Source of the DNA: Methanobrevibacter olleyae
Lineage (GTDB): Archaea; Methanobacteriota; Methanobacteria; Methanobacteriales; Methanobacteriaceae
Reading direction: 5' to 3'
Length of the DNA: 62,287 bases
NCBI RefSeq assembly: GCF_900114585.1
Contig: NZ_FOTL01000009.1
Span: forward strand, 1 to 62,287
Shown here piece by piece: positions 47,096 through 57,362 of the stretch. A model generated the notes under the pieces. The model worked only from the letters and a program-made list of their open reading frames with translations. It did not search any database and had not been told where the DNA came from. The translations under genes were made by a program, and so were the position numbers. How positions within the stretch are numbered: the first letter of the stretch is position 1; the number at the start of each line of letters is the position of its first letter.

Positions 47096-47911
47096 TTATT
47101 TTCTACAAATATTAGTTCCATTTACTTCCATACCTTGTAAAGCTTTAGCAATAGCTCCCTTTTCATTAGCATTAATAATCTCAGAGGAAATACCATAGTC
47201 TGCTAAATCTAAAAGCTCTTTTACTTTACCAACCATACCGCCAGTTACATCAACATTAGTAGTGGATTCTAAAAATTTAATATCTTCAATAGAATTTACC
47301 TCATCAATATGAACTGCATCATCATGGGTTTTAGGATTTTTAGTGTAAACACCTGCAACATCAGTTCCAAGAACAATTCTATCGGATTTCAAGAATTTAG
47401 CAATATATTGAAGTATTTGATCTCCAGAGATAACAGCTATTTTTACCTCATCATCTATAACAACATCTCCAAAGAGAACTGGAATGAAACCTTCTCTAAT
47501 ATAAGTTTTTAATAAATCAAGGTCAAAATCATATATTCTTTTATTATGTGTAGTGATAAAAGAGGATGGAGGTATAGCAATACATGGAATACCATGTGCA
47601 ATTAAAGATTCACATATTATGGAGTTTAGCTTTTTAACCTCATTTTGAATCTCTGCAAATCCAATTCTTTTCTCAAGATAGTCCTCTATTTCAAAAGGTT
47701 CGCCAATTTTATACTTTTTAGCAGGAGGATGTCCGAAAGAACCGGCACCATGAACAATAACTAAACCATCAATTAAATCATTACTAATTTCATCGGCATA
47801 TAATGATTCTTGGATTTCCTCTGCAATCCTATTTAAATTGTCATAATCCACTTTTGGTTCTGTTGAATCCTTTTCAGTTAATATACTTCCACCAATTTTT
47901 AAAATAATCAT
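47096..47911 (-). CDS. Isopentenyl phosphate kinase
   Basis: This kinase phosphorylates isopentenyl phosphate to IPP, the last step of the alternative mevalonate route of archaea. The amino acid kinase fold is recognisable: IILKIGGSILTEKDS at the N-terminus, VIVHGAGSFGHPPAKKY (with the conserved catalytic His), IPVLFGDVVID, SGDQI, and VDVTGGMVGKVKELL at the C-terminal third. At 271 residues it has the usual length. GTGTGATTTT precedes the ATG. Mevalonate kinase is upstream on the same strand. Confidence 0.93.
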   Translation of the reverse strand: MIILKIGGSILTEKDSTEPKVDYDNLNRIAEEIQESLYADEISNDLIDGLVIVHGAGSFGHPPAKKYKIGEPFEIEDYLEKRIGFAEIQNEVKKLNSIICESLIAHGIPCIAIPPSSFITTHNKRIYDFDLDLLKTYIREGFIPVLFGDVVIDDEVKIAVISGDQILQYIAKFLKSDRIVLGTDVAGVYTKNPKTHDDAVHIDEVNSIEDIKFLESTTNVDVTGGMVGKVKELLDLADYGISSEIINANEKGAIAKALQGMEVNGTNICRK

Positions 47912-47924
47912 AAAATCACACTAT

Positions 47925-48145
47925 AAATAAAAATAAGTAAATAAATAATTAAATAATATAAAATAATCTAAATAATAATTAAATAATAATATAAAATAAT
48001 TAAAATATTATTAAATAATAATATAAAATAATTAAAATATTATTAAATAATAATATAAAATAATTAAAATATTATTAAATAAAAATATAAAATAATCTAA
48101 ATAACAATTAAATAATAAAGATATGATAATTAAATAATCATTAAA
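47925..48145. repeat. Degenerate array of TAAAATAATTAAAATATTATTAAATAA type
   Basis: A ~33-bp unit (TAAAATAATTAAAATATTAT then TAAATAATAATA) recurs about five times in the IPK-mevalonate kinase spacer. No gene is seen. Confidence 0.8.
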
Positions 48146-48156
48146 TTAAAAAATTT

Positions 48157-49140
48157 TTAAGACAAGGGAGGGGATTTTCTATTTACTAAGACACCATCCT
48201 TTGAGAATTTAACTTTAATAGTTCTATCTTCAACGTTAATTGCTTCTGCAACTTCATCTACATTATCTTCTCTGCATAAAGAGATAATACTTCCACCACC
48301 ACCAGAACCAGTGATTTTAGAAGCAACTGCCCCATTATCACGAGCAGTATAAATCATACGAGATAATTCATAAGTATTTACACCTAATGAATCAAGTAAA
48401 CCTTGATTTAAATTCATTAAATCAGCTATTTTATCAATATCATTTTTTAAAATAGCTACTCTTGCTTCATTTGCAATTTTTCCCATTGTATCAATTATAG
48501 GATTTACTAATTCTGGATAATTATTTTTCAATGTTTTTACCTTTTTAACCACTTTGCCAGTATTTCCATATTTAGAAGTATATCCTATAACAAAGGGAGC
48601 ATCTAAATTATTATCAAAAGGAACTATCCTCTTTTCACGAGACAAATAAACTAATCCTCCATATGTACTAACCAAAGTATCTAAAGGACTAGCAATTCCC
48701 TGAACCTCCTCTTCTACAGCATGTGCTTCTTTTGCAAGAGTTTCTTTATTGAAATCAACACCATGGTAATGATGTAAAGCAGCAATTGTAGCTACAGTTA
48801 CAGCAGCAGAAGATCCTAAACCAGAGCCTATAGGTAAATTGAGAGATAAATCCATATCAATAGAGGTGTGATCATGGAATTTACCCATAGCATTTAATAT
48901 ATAACGAATAATTCCAGGTTTGCCTCTTTTTAGAGTATAGGTTCCTCGGCGAGTATTCATAATAACTTCAAAACCTAAATCATTAGACTTTAATGTAGAG
49001 TAATTATTATGAGATTTACATAAACTAACTGTAGCTCTTTTGTTTACTGCTCCTGCAATAGCAGGTTCATCATATACAACGGAATGTTCACCAAAAAGAA
49101 TTGTTTTCCCTGGTGCAGAAGCTACTGATATTTTTTTCAT
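48157..49140 (-). CDS. mvk: Mevalonate kinase
   Basis: Mvk phosphorylates mevalonate. GHMP kinase motifs: SAPGKTILFGEHSVVY (motif 1), LPIGSGLGSSAAVTVA (motif 2, ATP binding) and ITGSGGGGSIISLC (motif 3). The frame is open to 49197, but the extra 19 residues do not match the family; the ATG at 49140 (MKKISVASAPGK) is the natural start, with GGAGAATT upstream, giving 327 residues. With IPK downstream this is the archaeal mevalonate unit; the phosphomevalonate steps are not in this window. Confidence 0.95.
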   Translation of the reverse strand: MKKISVASAPGKTILFGEHSVVYDEPAIAGAVNKRATVSLCKSHNNYSTLKSNDLGFEVIMNTRRGTYTLKRGKPGIIRYILNAMGKFHDHTSIDMDLSLNLPIGSGLGSSAAVTVATIAALHHYHGVDFNKETLAKEAHAVEEEVQGIASPLDTLVSTYGGLVYLSREKRIVPFDNNLDAPFVIGYTSKYGNTGKVVKKVKTLKNNYPELVNPIIDTMGKIANEARVAILKNDIDKIADLMNLNQGLLDSLGVNTYELSRMIYTARDNGAVASKITGSGGGGSIISLCREDNVDEVAEAINVEDRTIKVKFSKDGVLVNRKSPPLS

Positions 49141-49339
49141 CTCATAATTCTCCAATAGTTTTTTTATTAATTGATAATATTCTATAATCAAACTCACTCT
49201 AAGATTTGACTTTAAAAATAATTAATTATATCCCATAATCAAATTCATCTAAGATTTTATTTTAAAAATAAAATATTATCTAAAATTGAATATATTAATA
49301 GATTTATATTAAATAGTATAAAAACTATACTATTAATTA

Positions 49340-49495
49340 ATGGTCAATATAGAAAAAAAGAATTTAGAAAAAGAATGTTATAATTGCAAATATTTAGAAT
49401 TTGATATTGGATTATGCACTCAATTCTTTTGTAAATATCATGAAAAACTTATAAAACAAGATGATAGTTGTAAAAACTGGATAAAAAAAGAATAA
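49340..49495 (+). CDS. 51-residue cysteine-rich small protein, probably leaderless
   Basis: The plus-strand frame encodes 51 residues with five Cys: CYNCKYLEFDIGLC, then FFCKYHEKL, and DDSCKNWIKK. This pattern resembles short zinc- or Fe-S-binding peptides in methanogens. There is no ribosome binding site, but TTTATATTAAATAGTATAA lies about 25-35 bp upstream of the ATG, which suits a leaderless mRNA. It lies between the minus-strand mvk and MEMO1 genes, on the opposite strand, where a chance frame with so many ordered cysteines is unlikely. Function unknown. Confidence 0.6.
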   Translation: MVNIEKKNLEKECYNCKYLEFDIGLCTQFFCKYHEKLIKQDDSCKNWIKKE

Positions 49496-49513
49496 AAATA
49501 AGAGTTTAAAAAA

Positions 49514-50365
49514 TCAATCAGTCCAAACCCCAGAGCCATAGCCAACAACTGATGCATAGTCTAAAGTTATATCACCACTTGTTGAATGTTGTAAAATTTC
49601 AAAGTTTCTCTGATTTAATTTTTTAGAATACTCCATACTTACCATAGTTGGACCGTATCCACACATAGTAATTTGTTCTTTTTTAACGATTTCATAAAGA
49701 CCTTTAGTATTTCCACTTTTCACTTCATTAAACACAAGCCCATCATGTTCAACTGTCTTTTCCTGAGACTTGAAATGAGATAAATCAGTGCTATCAATTA
49801 GGGTGATTTTTCTTCCTAAATCCTGACTAGACTCATAGATTGAATTTGCTAAATCAGCTGATGCTTCAATAGATTGATCCATCATAGAAATAGGAACTAT
49901 TTTAAAGTCACTTGAGAAGTACTTTAAAAAAGGAAGGTGAACTTCACAGCTATGCTCTCTTTGATGAGCTAGAAAATCAGCTTTAGCAAAATTAGAATTT
50001 TTAATAATGCTATTTGCAAGTTCATTATCTATATCACAAACACCATTTGGTACAATCCATGACCCTTCATTAAATACTGAAACATCCGCTCCAAAGCCAG
50101 TATGATTAGGACAAAGAATAATAAAGGTTTCTGGATATCCATCTTGAACTATTTTAGAGTAAGCATGAGTAGCAGTTGGACCAGAGTAAACATAACCTGC
50201 ATGTGGAACCATAACTGCATTTACTTGTTTTTCTTTATTGATTCTTGATAGTTTAGGTATTTCTCCAAATCCCAATTTATGTCTAAAACAGTCCTCAATT
50301 GATTCTACTAAATATTTTACATTATTCTCATAAAATGCACCAGCAAATGCAGGTTCTCTAATCAT
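49514..50365 (-). CDS. MEMO1 family protein
   Basis: The archaeal MEMO1 (UPF0103) family is related to extradiol dioxygenases but its role is not known. The conserved residues show: REPAFAGAFYE, VPHAGYVYSGPTAT, LCPNHTG, HSCEVHLPFLKYF, and DSTDLSHF. The ATG at 50365 follows GGGTGAGAAG and gives 283 residues; the longer start at 50377 is less likely. In many archaea this gene sits beside mevalonate kinase and uS2, as here. Confidence 0.93.
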   Translation of the reverse strand: MIREPAFAGAFYENNVKYLVESIEDCFRHKLGFGEIPKLSRINKEKQVNAVMVPHAGYVYSGPTATHAYSKIVQDGYPETFIILCPNHTGFGADVSVFNEGSWIVPNGVCDIDNELANSIIKNSNFAKADFLAHQREHSCEVHLPFLKYFSSDFKIVPISMMDQSIEASADLANSIYESSQDLGRKITLIDSTDLSHFKSQEKTVEHDGLVFNEVKSGNTKGLYEIVKKEQITMCGYGPTMVSMEYSKKLNQRNFEILQHSTSGDITLDYASVVGYGSGVWTD

Positions 50366-50384
50366 CTTCTCACCCATTTTTAAT

Positions 50385-50515
50385 TTTTTATTCTTTTATT
50401 AATAAAATTTTTAAGTTTTTTATTCTTTTATTATTAAAATCTTTAATTTTTTATTCTTTTATTATTAAAATCTTTAAATTTCTTATTCTTTTATTATTAA
50501 AATCTTTAAATTGTA
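50385..50515. repeat. Tandem array, about 33-bp unit, four copies
   Basis: The unit TTTTTATTCTTTTATTATTA plus AAATCTTTAAA recurs upstream of the MEMO1 gene. The remainder of the space to 50860 holds low-complexity AAAATAG repeats and no gene. Confidence 0.8.
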
Positions 50516-50860
50516 TTATAAATCTTTAATTAAAATCTTTTTAAGAATTAATTATAAATTTAATTAACTTAATATAAAAAATTTATTTAATTTTTTTAAA
50601 AATAAAAAATAGAACTAATAAAAATAGATTAAAAATAGATAAAAATAGTAAAAATAAGCTACAATAATAGATAAAATTAGTAAAAATAACTTATAATAGC
50701 TAAAATTAGTGAAAATAGCCTGTAATAATATAAAATTAGTAAAATAGCTTATAAAAATAGAAAAATACTTTAAAAAACTTAGATTAATAAAAATCTTTAA
50801 AAACAGTAAAAATAATAATAGAATAAAAAAAGTTAATTAATTGAATGATAATTAATTAAC

Positions 50861-51457
50861 CTAAAATTTTAATTCAAAGTCAGAAGATTCTAAGTCTAAA
50901 TCTTCATCTTCTCCAAGAATTCCTCTTTCTCTTAAGATTTGTCTTGCAAGTAACCAGTAAATTAAAGCAATAGCTTTTCTACCTTTGTTGTTAGATGGAA
51001 CACAAATATCTACATTAGCAAGTAAGTTTTCAGAATCGCATAAACCTACAACTGGAATACCATTTTGTTTAGATTCTAAAATAGCTTGAGAGTCGGATCT
51101 TGGGTCAGTTACAACAATAACTTTAGGTTCGATGAATTTAGCATATTGTGGGTTAGTTAAAGTACCTGGGATGAATCTACCAGGAATAGTTTTACAACCA
51201 GTTACTTCACCGAATTTTTTAACAGGAGCTTGACCATATTGACGGGTAGCTACTACTAAAATGTCATCAGGGTCGTATTTTGCTAAAAATTTAGCAACCT
51301 CTTTGATTCTTTCATCAGTTTTACGAACATCTAAAACATATAAACCATCGGATCTTACACGGAAAATATATTTTTCCATGTCACTAGTTTTTTGTTGGGT
51401 ACCAATATGTAACCCAGCAGCCAAATACTTCTCTAAAGGGATTAATAAATCTGACAC
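50861..51457 (-). CDS. rpsB: 30S ribosomal protein uS2
   Basis: uS2 is a small-subunit ribosomal protein. The sequence matches the archaeal form: [40 protein letters not shown], and [12 protein letters not shown], ending in a typical acidic tail. At 198 residues it is normal. The start is GTG with GGTGATAAA upstream. Ferredoxin and enolase genes precede it. Confidence 0.97.
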   Translation of the reverse strand: MSDLLIPLEKYLAAGLHIGTQQKTSDMEKYIFRVRSDGLYVLDVRKTDERIKEVAKFLAKYDPDDILVVATRQYGQAPVKKFGEVTGCKTIPGRFIPGTLTNPQYAKFIEPKVIVVTDPRSDSQAILESKQNGIPVVGLCDSENLLANVDICVPSNNKGRKAIALIYWLLARQILRERGILGEDEDLDLESSDFELKF

Positions 51458-51600
51458 TTTATCACCATATAATACATTAAATCTAGTTGTTAATTTGAAA
51501 TTTGAAAATATATTTAATTAAATTATTAAAAAAAAGAAAGAATTCAAATAAAATCCTAAAAGGAGATTAATATTGAATTCAATCTTGAAAATCAACAAAT

Positions 51601-51792
51601 TTATTCATCTTTGATAGTAATACAGTCATTAGGGCAGATGTCGACACAAACTTCGCATAAAGTACATTCATCTTCATGATCAGTTACAATTTTATCACCC
51701 TCTAAGGAAAAGATTTCCATAGGACACATATCTACACATTCACCACAGTCTGCATTTTCACATTTACTTGCATCAATAATAACAGTTGACAT
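51601..51792 (-). CDS. 2[4Fe-4S] ferredoxin
   Basis: The 63-residue protein carries two 4Fe-4S motifs: C10..C15..C18..C21 type around CENADCGECVDMCP and CTLCEVCVDICPNDC. One loop has an extra residue spacing (CENADCGECVDMCP), as in some archaeal polyferredoxin-type proteins. GGTGTAAAAA precedes the ATG. It lies between eno and rpsB; this position is conserved in methanogens. Confidence 0.92.
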   Translation of the reverse strand: MSTVIIDASKCENADCGECVDMCPMEIFSLEGDKIVTDHEDECTLCEVCVDICPNDCITIKDE

Positions 51793-52136
51793 TTTTTACA
51801 CCATTTTCTTCTAAAATTTTTTATTAATTAATAATTTAACTAATAAACTTGAATAAATACTAAAAACTCATTTTATAAAAGCCTATTAATTAATTACCTA
51901 AAAATCTTTTAATATAATTTTTAATACAATATTAAAAAGATTTAATTTAATAGTTAATAAATTTAACTATTTTTAAGTCCATAAAAATAAATCAATTATT
52001 TATTAACTATCATTACTACTTATTAAAGTAAATCAATCACTTAAAAATTTACAATAATTATGATTTTTGAATAATTAAACCTATCATCAGTTAAGAAAAT
52101 CCTATTTATATAAACTAAAATGGACAATAAGTCAAA
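51793..52136. other. Intergenic region between eno and the ferredoxin gene
   Basis: No gene is visible. It should hold the promoter for the ferredoxin gene. Nothing else stands out. Confidence 0.45.
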
Positions 52137-53384
52137 TTAGAACAAATTTGCCATTCTAGGATTAGACATTTCTTCTTCAATTCTAATAAGTTCATTTAAT
52201 TTAGCTATTCTTTCTCCACCTATTGCACCAGTTTTAATCATAGGAGCACCAAATGCTACTGCTAAATGAGCAATAGTCTCATCACAAGTTTCTCCAGACC
52301 TATGGGAAACAATAGGCATAATATCATTTTCTTTAGCTAATTTCACAGTTTCATATGTGTCTGTTAAAGTACCAATTTGGTTAGGTTTAATAATGATTGC
52401 ATTTGCAGCTTTCTCTTCAATCCCATAAGCTAATAATTCACTGTTAGTTACGAATAAATCATCACCACAAATATGACATTTCTTAGCTACTTTTGCAGTA
52501 AGTTCTGCAAATCCTTCGAAATCTCTCTCATCAAAGGGATCTTCAACATAAAACATATGATAAGTATCAATCAAGTCTTTTACATAGTCAACCTGGTCTC
52601 CAATATCTCTTTTAATACCATCTTGACCATATACATATTTACCCTCTTCACTGTTCCAAAATTCAGATGAAGCCATGTCTAAACCAGGTTTGATTATAAA
52701 ACCAAGCTCATCTCCTACTTCTTCACAAGCTTGAGCTTGAATTTCTAAAGCTTGATCATTAGTAATATTCGGAATCCATCCACCTTCATCACCTTTTCCA
52801 CCAGTGAAATTAGGATCTTTTTTAGTTATGAGTTCTTTTAATCGTTTATGAATTTCTACATTAGCAAAAACTGCTTCTACCATATCATTAGCTCCAATAG
52901 GAACAACTAAAAACTCTTGAATATCTGGTGCATTAGAACCAGCATGAGCACCACCATTCATCATATTACCTAAAGGATAAGGTATTTCTTTAATAAAATT
53001 GCCACCTAAGAAATTATAAAGTGGCAAATTATAACTCATAGCAGCTGCTTTAGCTGCAGCCATAGAAACAGCTACAGTAGTATTACCACCAATTGCAGAT
53101 AAATTATCAGTTCCATCAATTTCTTTAAGAACTTCATCAATATCTTCAATATCTTCAGCAGCCATACCAATAAGTTCAGAGGAAATTAAATCTTCAACAT
53201 CAGTGATTACTTGGCTTACTCCACCTTCTGGGAAAGATACAACTTCCCTAGAACCAGTACTAGCACCACTTGGTGCAGCAGCTCTACCAAATCCATTCCA
53301 AGTAATTATATCCACTTCAACAGTAGGATTTCCTCTACTATCTAAAATTTTTCTAACACGAACATCTTCGATTACACTATCCAA
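52137..53384 (-). CDS. eno: Enolase
   Basis: Enolase interconverts 2-phosphoglycerate and phosphoenolpyruvate. Signatures: [29 protein letters not shown], the metal-binding Glu/Asp around [17 protein letters not shown] and [11 protein letters not shown], the catalytic Lys in [10 protein letters not shown], and [18 protein letters not shown]. At 415 residues it is normal. The start is TTG preceded by GAGGTGTTATT. It lies between rpoK and the ferredoxin gene. Confidence 0.97.
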   Translation of the reverse strand: MDSVIEDVRVRKILDSRGNPTVEVDIITWNGFGRAAAPSGASTGSREVVSFPEGGVSQVITDVEDLISSELIGMAAEDIEDIDEVLKEIDGTDNLSAIGGNTTVAVSMAAAKAAAMSYNLPLYNFLGGNFIKEIPYPLGNMMNGGAHAGSNAPDIQEFLVVPIGANDMVEAVFANVEIHKRLKELITKKDPNFTGGKGDEGGWIPNITNDQALEIQAQACEEVGDELGFIIKPGLDMASSEFWNSEEGKYVYGQDGIKRDIGDQVDYVKDLIDTYHMFYVEDPFDERDFEGFAELTAKVAKKCHICGDDLFVTNSELLAYGIEEKAANAIIIKPNQIGTLTDTYETVKLAKENDIMPIVSHRSGETCDETIAHLAVAFGAPMIKTGAIGGERIAKLNELIRIEEEMSNPRMANLF

Positions 53385-53944
53385 AATAACACCTCAAAGG
53401 TAAAAAGATAATTAAATTAATTTTAAATATAAATTTATTAAAATGATTTTATAATTGATTTATAGATAAAATTTAATTATTCTTTAATTTATTTAGATAT
53501 TAATTAAGAGATGCAATATAAACTAGTAATTTTATAATTAAACCTTAATATGTTCTTAATAATTAATTTTAATTAACCTTAACAAAGATTAAATCAAATA
53601 TAGATAAGTCTATTAGATTAATTAATTTTTAAGCAATTAACATTACTAATTAATAAGTTACCAATGAGATTTGAAGAATCATTAATTCGTCTTACCATAA
53701 AATCTATAATGGATTATAATAATCATAAAAAACTAGAAGGTTGATTTATAGATTGCATATGATATTCTTAATTTAAAGAAATAAATAAATTTAAATAAAT
53801 TATATGATTTAAAATCTAAATTAAATAATTTTAATAATTTATTTATAATATTATTAAGTAATTTATTATTTAAATACTTAATCCTAATAAATATGAAAAA
53901 TTCTTTTTCTACTAAAAAAGAATAATATAAAAGAATAAAAAAAT
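53385..53944. other. 560-bp gap between rpoK and eno
   Basis: The eno promoter should be here. A plus-strand frame of 26 residues (53664-53744, MRFEESLIRLTIKSIMDYNN) has no ribosome binding site and is probably chance or a gene remnant. No other feature is seen. Confidence 0.4.
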
Positions 53945-54163
53945 TTATTCTTTGACTCTAACATTTAAAGGTAAAATACCTAATTCAAGTTCTTTTGTAG
54001 CTATATCAATAGGATCATGAGATTTTGAACTTTTTATAAATTTTTCAACTTCTTTATGCTGCATTGGTTTAGCACCCATTGAAAGTTGAATAGCTCTTGC
54101 ACCTAAAACTCTAGCTTTTTCGAATCTTGTTAATTTTTTTGTATTGTTTTTATTTGCAGCCAT
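53945..54163 (-). CDS. rpoK: DNA-directed RNA polymerase subunit K
   Basis: RpoK corresponds to eukaryotic RPB6. The 72-residue protein has [24 protein letters not shown] and the ending [35 protein letters not shown] precedes the ATG. It follows rpoN in the standard archaeal order. Confidence 0.96.
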   Translation of the reverse strand: MAANKNNTKKLTRFEKARVLGARAIQLSMGAKPMQHKEVEKFIKSSKSHDPIDIATKELELGILPLNVRVKE

Positions 54164-54311
54164 TATTTAACTCCTAATTATTAAAAAATAATCAATAGTA
54201 TAAACTATTAATAGCTAATTAATTCCCATAAAATAGAAAATAATCAAATTAATCAAATAAATCTATTTAATTAATAATCCACTAATAATAAAAAATAAAA
54301 AAGATTAAAGA

Positions 54312-54482
54312 TTATTCCCAAGTTTCAACATGAGAAATTAACATTCTTCTACAACAATATCTTGTAATACCCATATCATCCAAAATATCTTTTGATTCCT
54401 CACCATCAGCTAATCTACGGTTATATTCATCAAAATATGCAGAAACGGGTTTTCCACAACTTATACATCGTATAGGTATCAT
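54312..54482 (-). CDS. rpoN: DNA-directed RNA polymerase subunit N
   Basis: RpoN corresponds to RPB10, a zinc-binding subunit. The 56-residue product reads MIPIRCISCGKPVSAYFDEY, then ILDDMGITRYCCRRMLISHVE. It has the invariant C6, C9 and the adjacent CC pair. GATGATTAT precedes the ATG. It lies between uS9 and rpoK, in the order found in most euryarchaea. Confidence 0.96.
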   Translation of the reverse strand: MIPIRCISCGKPVSAYFDEYNRRLADGEESKDILDDMGITRYCCRRMLISHVETWE

Positions 54483-54723
54483 ATAATCATCATTTCCTTT
54501 TTATATAAACAATATTCATAATTAAGAAATTATGAAAATTTTAATTAAATTTTGCAACTAAACCTAATCTTAAAAAATTAAAGATTAGATAATGAATTCC
54601 TACAGAAAAATTTTATAAATTTTACAATTTCTAACTAGAATATAAATTTCCTAAAGAGAAATGTAAAATTTATCGAAATATCCATCATACGAAAATTATG
54701 TATAATGAATAAAATTATTAAAA

Positions 54724-55122
54724 TTATCTGTAACTTTTTTGTTTACGAGCTCTAGCTCCAGGACCGCCGTACTTTTTAGGTTCAGAACGTCTTGGGTCAC
54801 CTACTAACATGGTTCTGTCATAATGAGTGTAAATCTCTTTTAAATCCATGTCTTGAGTCCATTGTACTAAACCCTTTGCAATTACCATACGTGCAGCTTC
54901 AGCTTGGCCAATAACTCCTCCACCATTAACTCTAATAGAGATGTCTACATTGTTTGCAACTTCTCCAGCTAATTCTAATGGTTCAGTTAATTTTAAACGT
55001 GCAAGTTCTGGAGAATAAAGTTCTAAAGGAACTTTATTAATTCTTACTTTACCAGTACCCTCTCTTACAGTACCTCTTGCAACAGCTGTTTTACGCTTAC
55101 CGCTAGTATGAACAACTTTCAT
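54724..55122 (-). CDS. rpsI: 30S ribosomal protein uS9
   Basis: uS9 lies in the small-subunit head, and its basic tail reaches the tRNA site. Family patterns: [14 protein letters not shown] at the start, [24 protein letters not shown] in the middle, and the tail [24 protein letters not shown]. At 132 residues it is normal. GATGGAGTAATT precedes the ATG. It follows uL13. Confidence 0.97.
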   Translation of the reverse strand: MKVVHTSGKRKTAVARGTVREGTGKVRINKVPLELYSPELARLKLTEPLELAGEVANNVDISIRVNGGGVIGQAEAARMVIAKGLVQWTQDMDLKEIYTHYDRTMLVGDPRRSEPKKYGGPGARARKQKSYR

Positions 55123-55301
55123 AACAATTACTCCATCATTTAATATAATTCGTATAATAATCCTAATTAGAACAAATCTATACTTAAACTAAATAATTAA
55201 AAATAAATCATAACTATTAAAAATAATAATTAAATAAGTCATAATTATTAAAAACAATAATTATAGACTATAATTATTAAAAATAATAATTAATAATCAA
55301 T

Positions 55302-55730
55302 TTATTCAAATTTAGCTCCTAAAAGTTTAGAGATTTCTCCTAATTCCATTCCTTTTTTAATGTCTTTATATTCAGCTTCAGGCATGGTAATGAGTTCAAC
55401 ATCAGTATACTCTTCAGGTATACCTACAAATGCTTTGAATCCTTTAAAAGCACTTTTACCTTTTGCTTTTTTCATAGGTAACATACCTCTTACGGTTCTT
55501 CTGAATATATCTTCTGGTCTTCTTGGGTATTTAGGACCTAAGTCACGAGGGTTAGAGATACTTGCTCTATCTACTCTTTGTTTGTACTTAGCATAAGCCC
55601 ATTCTTTATTACCAGTTAACATTATCTTTTCAGCATTGAGAACTACAATCTCTTCCCCTTCAAGAAGATTCTTACTAACTACACTAGCAAGTCTTCCTAA
55701 AATATGTCCTTCGCCGTTAATAATCATCAT
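55302..55730 (-). CDS. rplM: 50S ribosomal protein uL13
   Basis: uL13 is a large-subunit ribosomal protein. Patterns: [17 protein letters not shown], the conserved [23 protein letters not shown], and an acidic end. At 142 residues it is normal. The start follows GGTGTTAAA; two consecutive ATG codons (55730 and 55727) are possible starts. It lies 20 bp after eL18. Confidence 0.96.
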   Translation of the reverse strand: MMIINGEGHILGRLASVVSKNLLEGEEIVVLNAEKIMLTGNKEWAYAKYKQRVDRASISNPRDLGPKYPRRPEDIFRRTVRGMLPMKKAKGKSAFKGFKAFVGIPEEYTDVELITMPEAEYKDIKKGMELGEISKLLGAKFE

Positions 55731-55750
55731 TTTAACACCATTCCCTAAGC

Positions 55751-56116
55751 TTATAACATAATTTTAACATTACTACCTTTAGGATTAGCCTCTGCAAGTT
55801 CTGCAATAGAAATAGCTTCACTACCGAGCTTTTCTATTTTTGCTTCTGCATTTTTAGTAAATCCTAATGCTGCTATAGTAACTTTGTGATTTAATTTACC
55901 ATCAGATAATACTTTACCTGGAATAACCACAGTTTCTCCTTCAACAGTATTTTTATTAATATGAGAAAGGCTTACTTCAGCTTGGTTTCTGCAAGGTTTT
56001 TCAAGTTTAATAGCTACTTCCTTCCAAATACCTACTTCTTCCTCATAAGACTGTTTTCTAAGATTTTTAATAAGTGTAATAAGGTTAGGATTAGTTTTTT
56101 TAATTTTTCTAGCCAT
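55751..56116 (-). CDS. 50S ribosomal protein eL18
   Basis: The archaeal L18e protein starts [20 protein letters not shown] and contains [22 protein letters not shown] and [12 protein letters not shown]. At 121 residues it is normal. GGAGGAATC precedes it, overlapping the stop of rpoD; the two genes are two bases apart and surely co-transcribed. Confidence 0.96.
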   Translation of the reverse strand: MARKIKKTNPNLITLIKNLRKQSYEEEVGIWKEVAIKLEKPCRNQAEVSLSHINKNTVEGETVVIPGKVLSDGKLNHKVTIAALGFTKNAEAKIEKLGSEAISIAELAEANPKGSNVKIML

Positions 56117-56118
56117 TA

Positions 56119-56946
56119 CTAGATTCCTCCTTCACTAAATGTGATAAACTCATCTGTTTTAGAATCTAAAACATCACAAGCTTTTAATAAAACCTCTTTA
56201 GGAGGTATTGATCCATCAGTTTCAACTTTAAAAATAAAATCATTTTCACGATAACCAACATTGATAAATTTAGAATCAGCTGCTTTTGCTGTTCTTACAC
56301 AAGTTTTACAAAGAGAACAGTTTTCAATATCAACAATATCAATTCTTCCTTCCTCTTTGTCAGCTTTTAATACTCCTCTAGGACAATTATCTGCAGCTGC
56401 ATAAATAACTTCTTCATCTTCATTAAAAGTTATTTCAGGATATTGCTTATAAGAACAAACAGTAGTTGGTACCCATTTTGCATGGTCTTTACCAATTCCT
56501 AATTTTGCTACAGCTTCTAAATCAACACTTTGACCCTCTTTTAATTTTAAAAGAGGTATGGTATCGTATACTGGTTTAATTTTTGAGTCACCACAAGATT
56601 TTAAATCCTTAGAATATACAGTTTTAGGTCCAGTTTCTCTTAAAGAAAATGAAACACTGCACCTTGGACAGTATTCTCCTTTTTCACAATCACAGTCACA
56701 ATCTTCAGGAAGCACTAATCCTTCAATAGATTTTTCATCAGAAACTAAAGGAGTTAAACCTAATCTATGAGCTAATACTTCATCAAACATTGCAGAATCA
56801 TTTTTAACTACAAATACATCATCAATAGCTAATTTTGGTACTTTCATCATAGCAATTCTTCTAATAGCATTAATAAAAGGAACTTCTACATCATAAACTT
56901 TAAAAGTCATAGAATTTTCATCTTGTTCTTTGACATCAATTTTCAT
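56119..56946 (-). CDS. rpoD: DNA-directed RNA polymerase subunit D
   Basis: RpoD is the archaeal RPB3 homologue, part of the assembly platform of RNA polymerase. The polymerase part shows MTFKVYDVEVPFINAIRRIAM and RLGLTPLVSDEKS. A cysteine cluster (DCDCDCEKGEYCPRCSVSF, ~residues 82-100) is the zinc-hook-like insertion. A second domain near residues 187-225 has NCPRGVLKADKEEG and CSLCKTCVRTAK, the pattern of a 4Fe-4S cluster found in RpoD of many methanogens. At 275 residues the length agrees. It overlaps eL18's ribosome binding site. Confidence 0.96.
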   Translation of the reverse strand: MKIDVKEQDENSMTFKVYDVEVPFINAIRRIAMMKVPKLAIDDVFVVKNDSAMFDEVLAHRLGLTPLVSDEKSIEGLVLPEDCDCDCEKGEYCPRCSVSFSLRETGPKTVYSKDLKSCGDSKIKPVYDTIPLLKLKEGQSVDLEAVAKLGIGKDHAKWVPTTVCSYKQYPEITFNEDEEVIYAAADNCPRGVLKADKEEGRIDIVDIENCSLCKTCVRTAKAADSKFINVGYRENDFIFKVETDGSIPPKEVLLKACDVLDSKTDEFITFSEGGI

Positions 56947-56958
56947 ATTAAACCCTTC

Positions 56959-57351
56959 TTATACTCTTCTTCCTCTTTTACCGCCTGGTCTTCCAGTACC
57001 ATCATGAGGTATAGGAGTTATGTCTTCAATTTTACCAATTTTAATTCCAGCTCTTGCTAAAGCACGAATAGTTGCTTGTGCACCAGGACCTGGACTTCTA
57101 GGACCGTTTCCACCAGGAGCTCTTACTCTTATATGCAATCCAACAAAACCTTTTTCTTTTGCATCTTCAGCTGCTCTATTAGCTGCTTCCATCGCTGCAA
57201 AAGGAGAAGATTGTTGTCTGTCTGCACGAACTACTTTACCACCAGACCATTGGCAGATGGTTTCTGCTCCTGTAATATCAGTTACAGTTAAGATAGTATT
57301 ATTAAAGGATGAATAAATATTAGCTATTCCCCATTTTTCATCTTTTGCCAT
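56959..57351 (-). CDS. 30S ribosomal protein uS11
   Basis: uS11 lies in the small-subunit platform. Patterns: [60 protein letters not shown] and the ending [17 protein letters not shown]. At 130 residues it is normal. GGGGTGTAATT precedes the ATG. It is placed between uS4 and rpoD. Confidence 0.97.
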   Translation of the reverse strand: MAKDEKWGIANIYSSFNNTILTVTDITGAETICQWSGGKVVRADRQQSSPFAAMEAANRAAEDAKEKGFVGLHIRVRAPGGNGPRSPGPGAQATIRALARAGIKIGKIEDITPIPHDGTGRPGGKRGRRV

Positions 57352-57362
57352 AATTACACCCC

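Noticed and set aside
49140-49197. Longer N-terminus for mevalonate kinase
   Set aside because: The extra 19 residues precede the family start and contain the GGAGAA ribosome binding site.
53664-53744. 26-residue frame in the rpoK-eno gap
   Set aside because: No ribosome binding site or TATA at a suitable distance, and too short to judge without comparison.
57020-57316. Frames antisense to uS11
   Set aside because: They overlap a ribosomal protein gene completely; no start signals.
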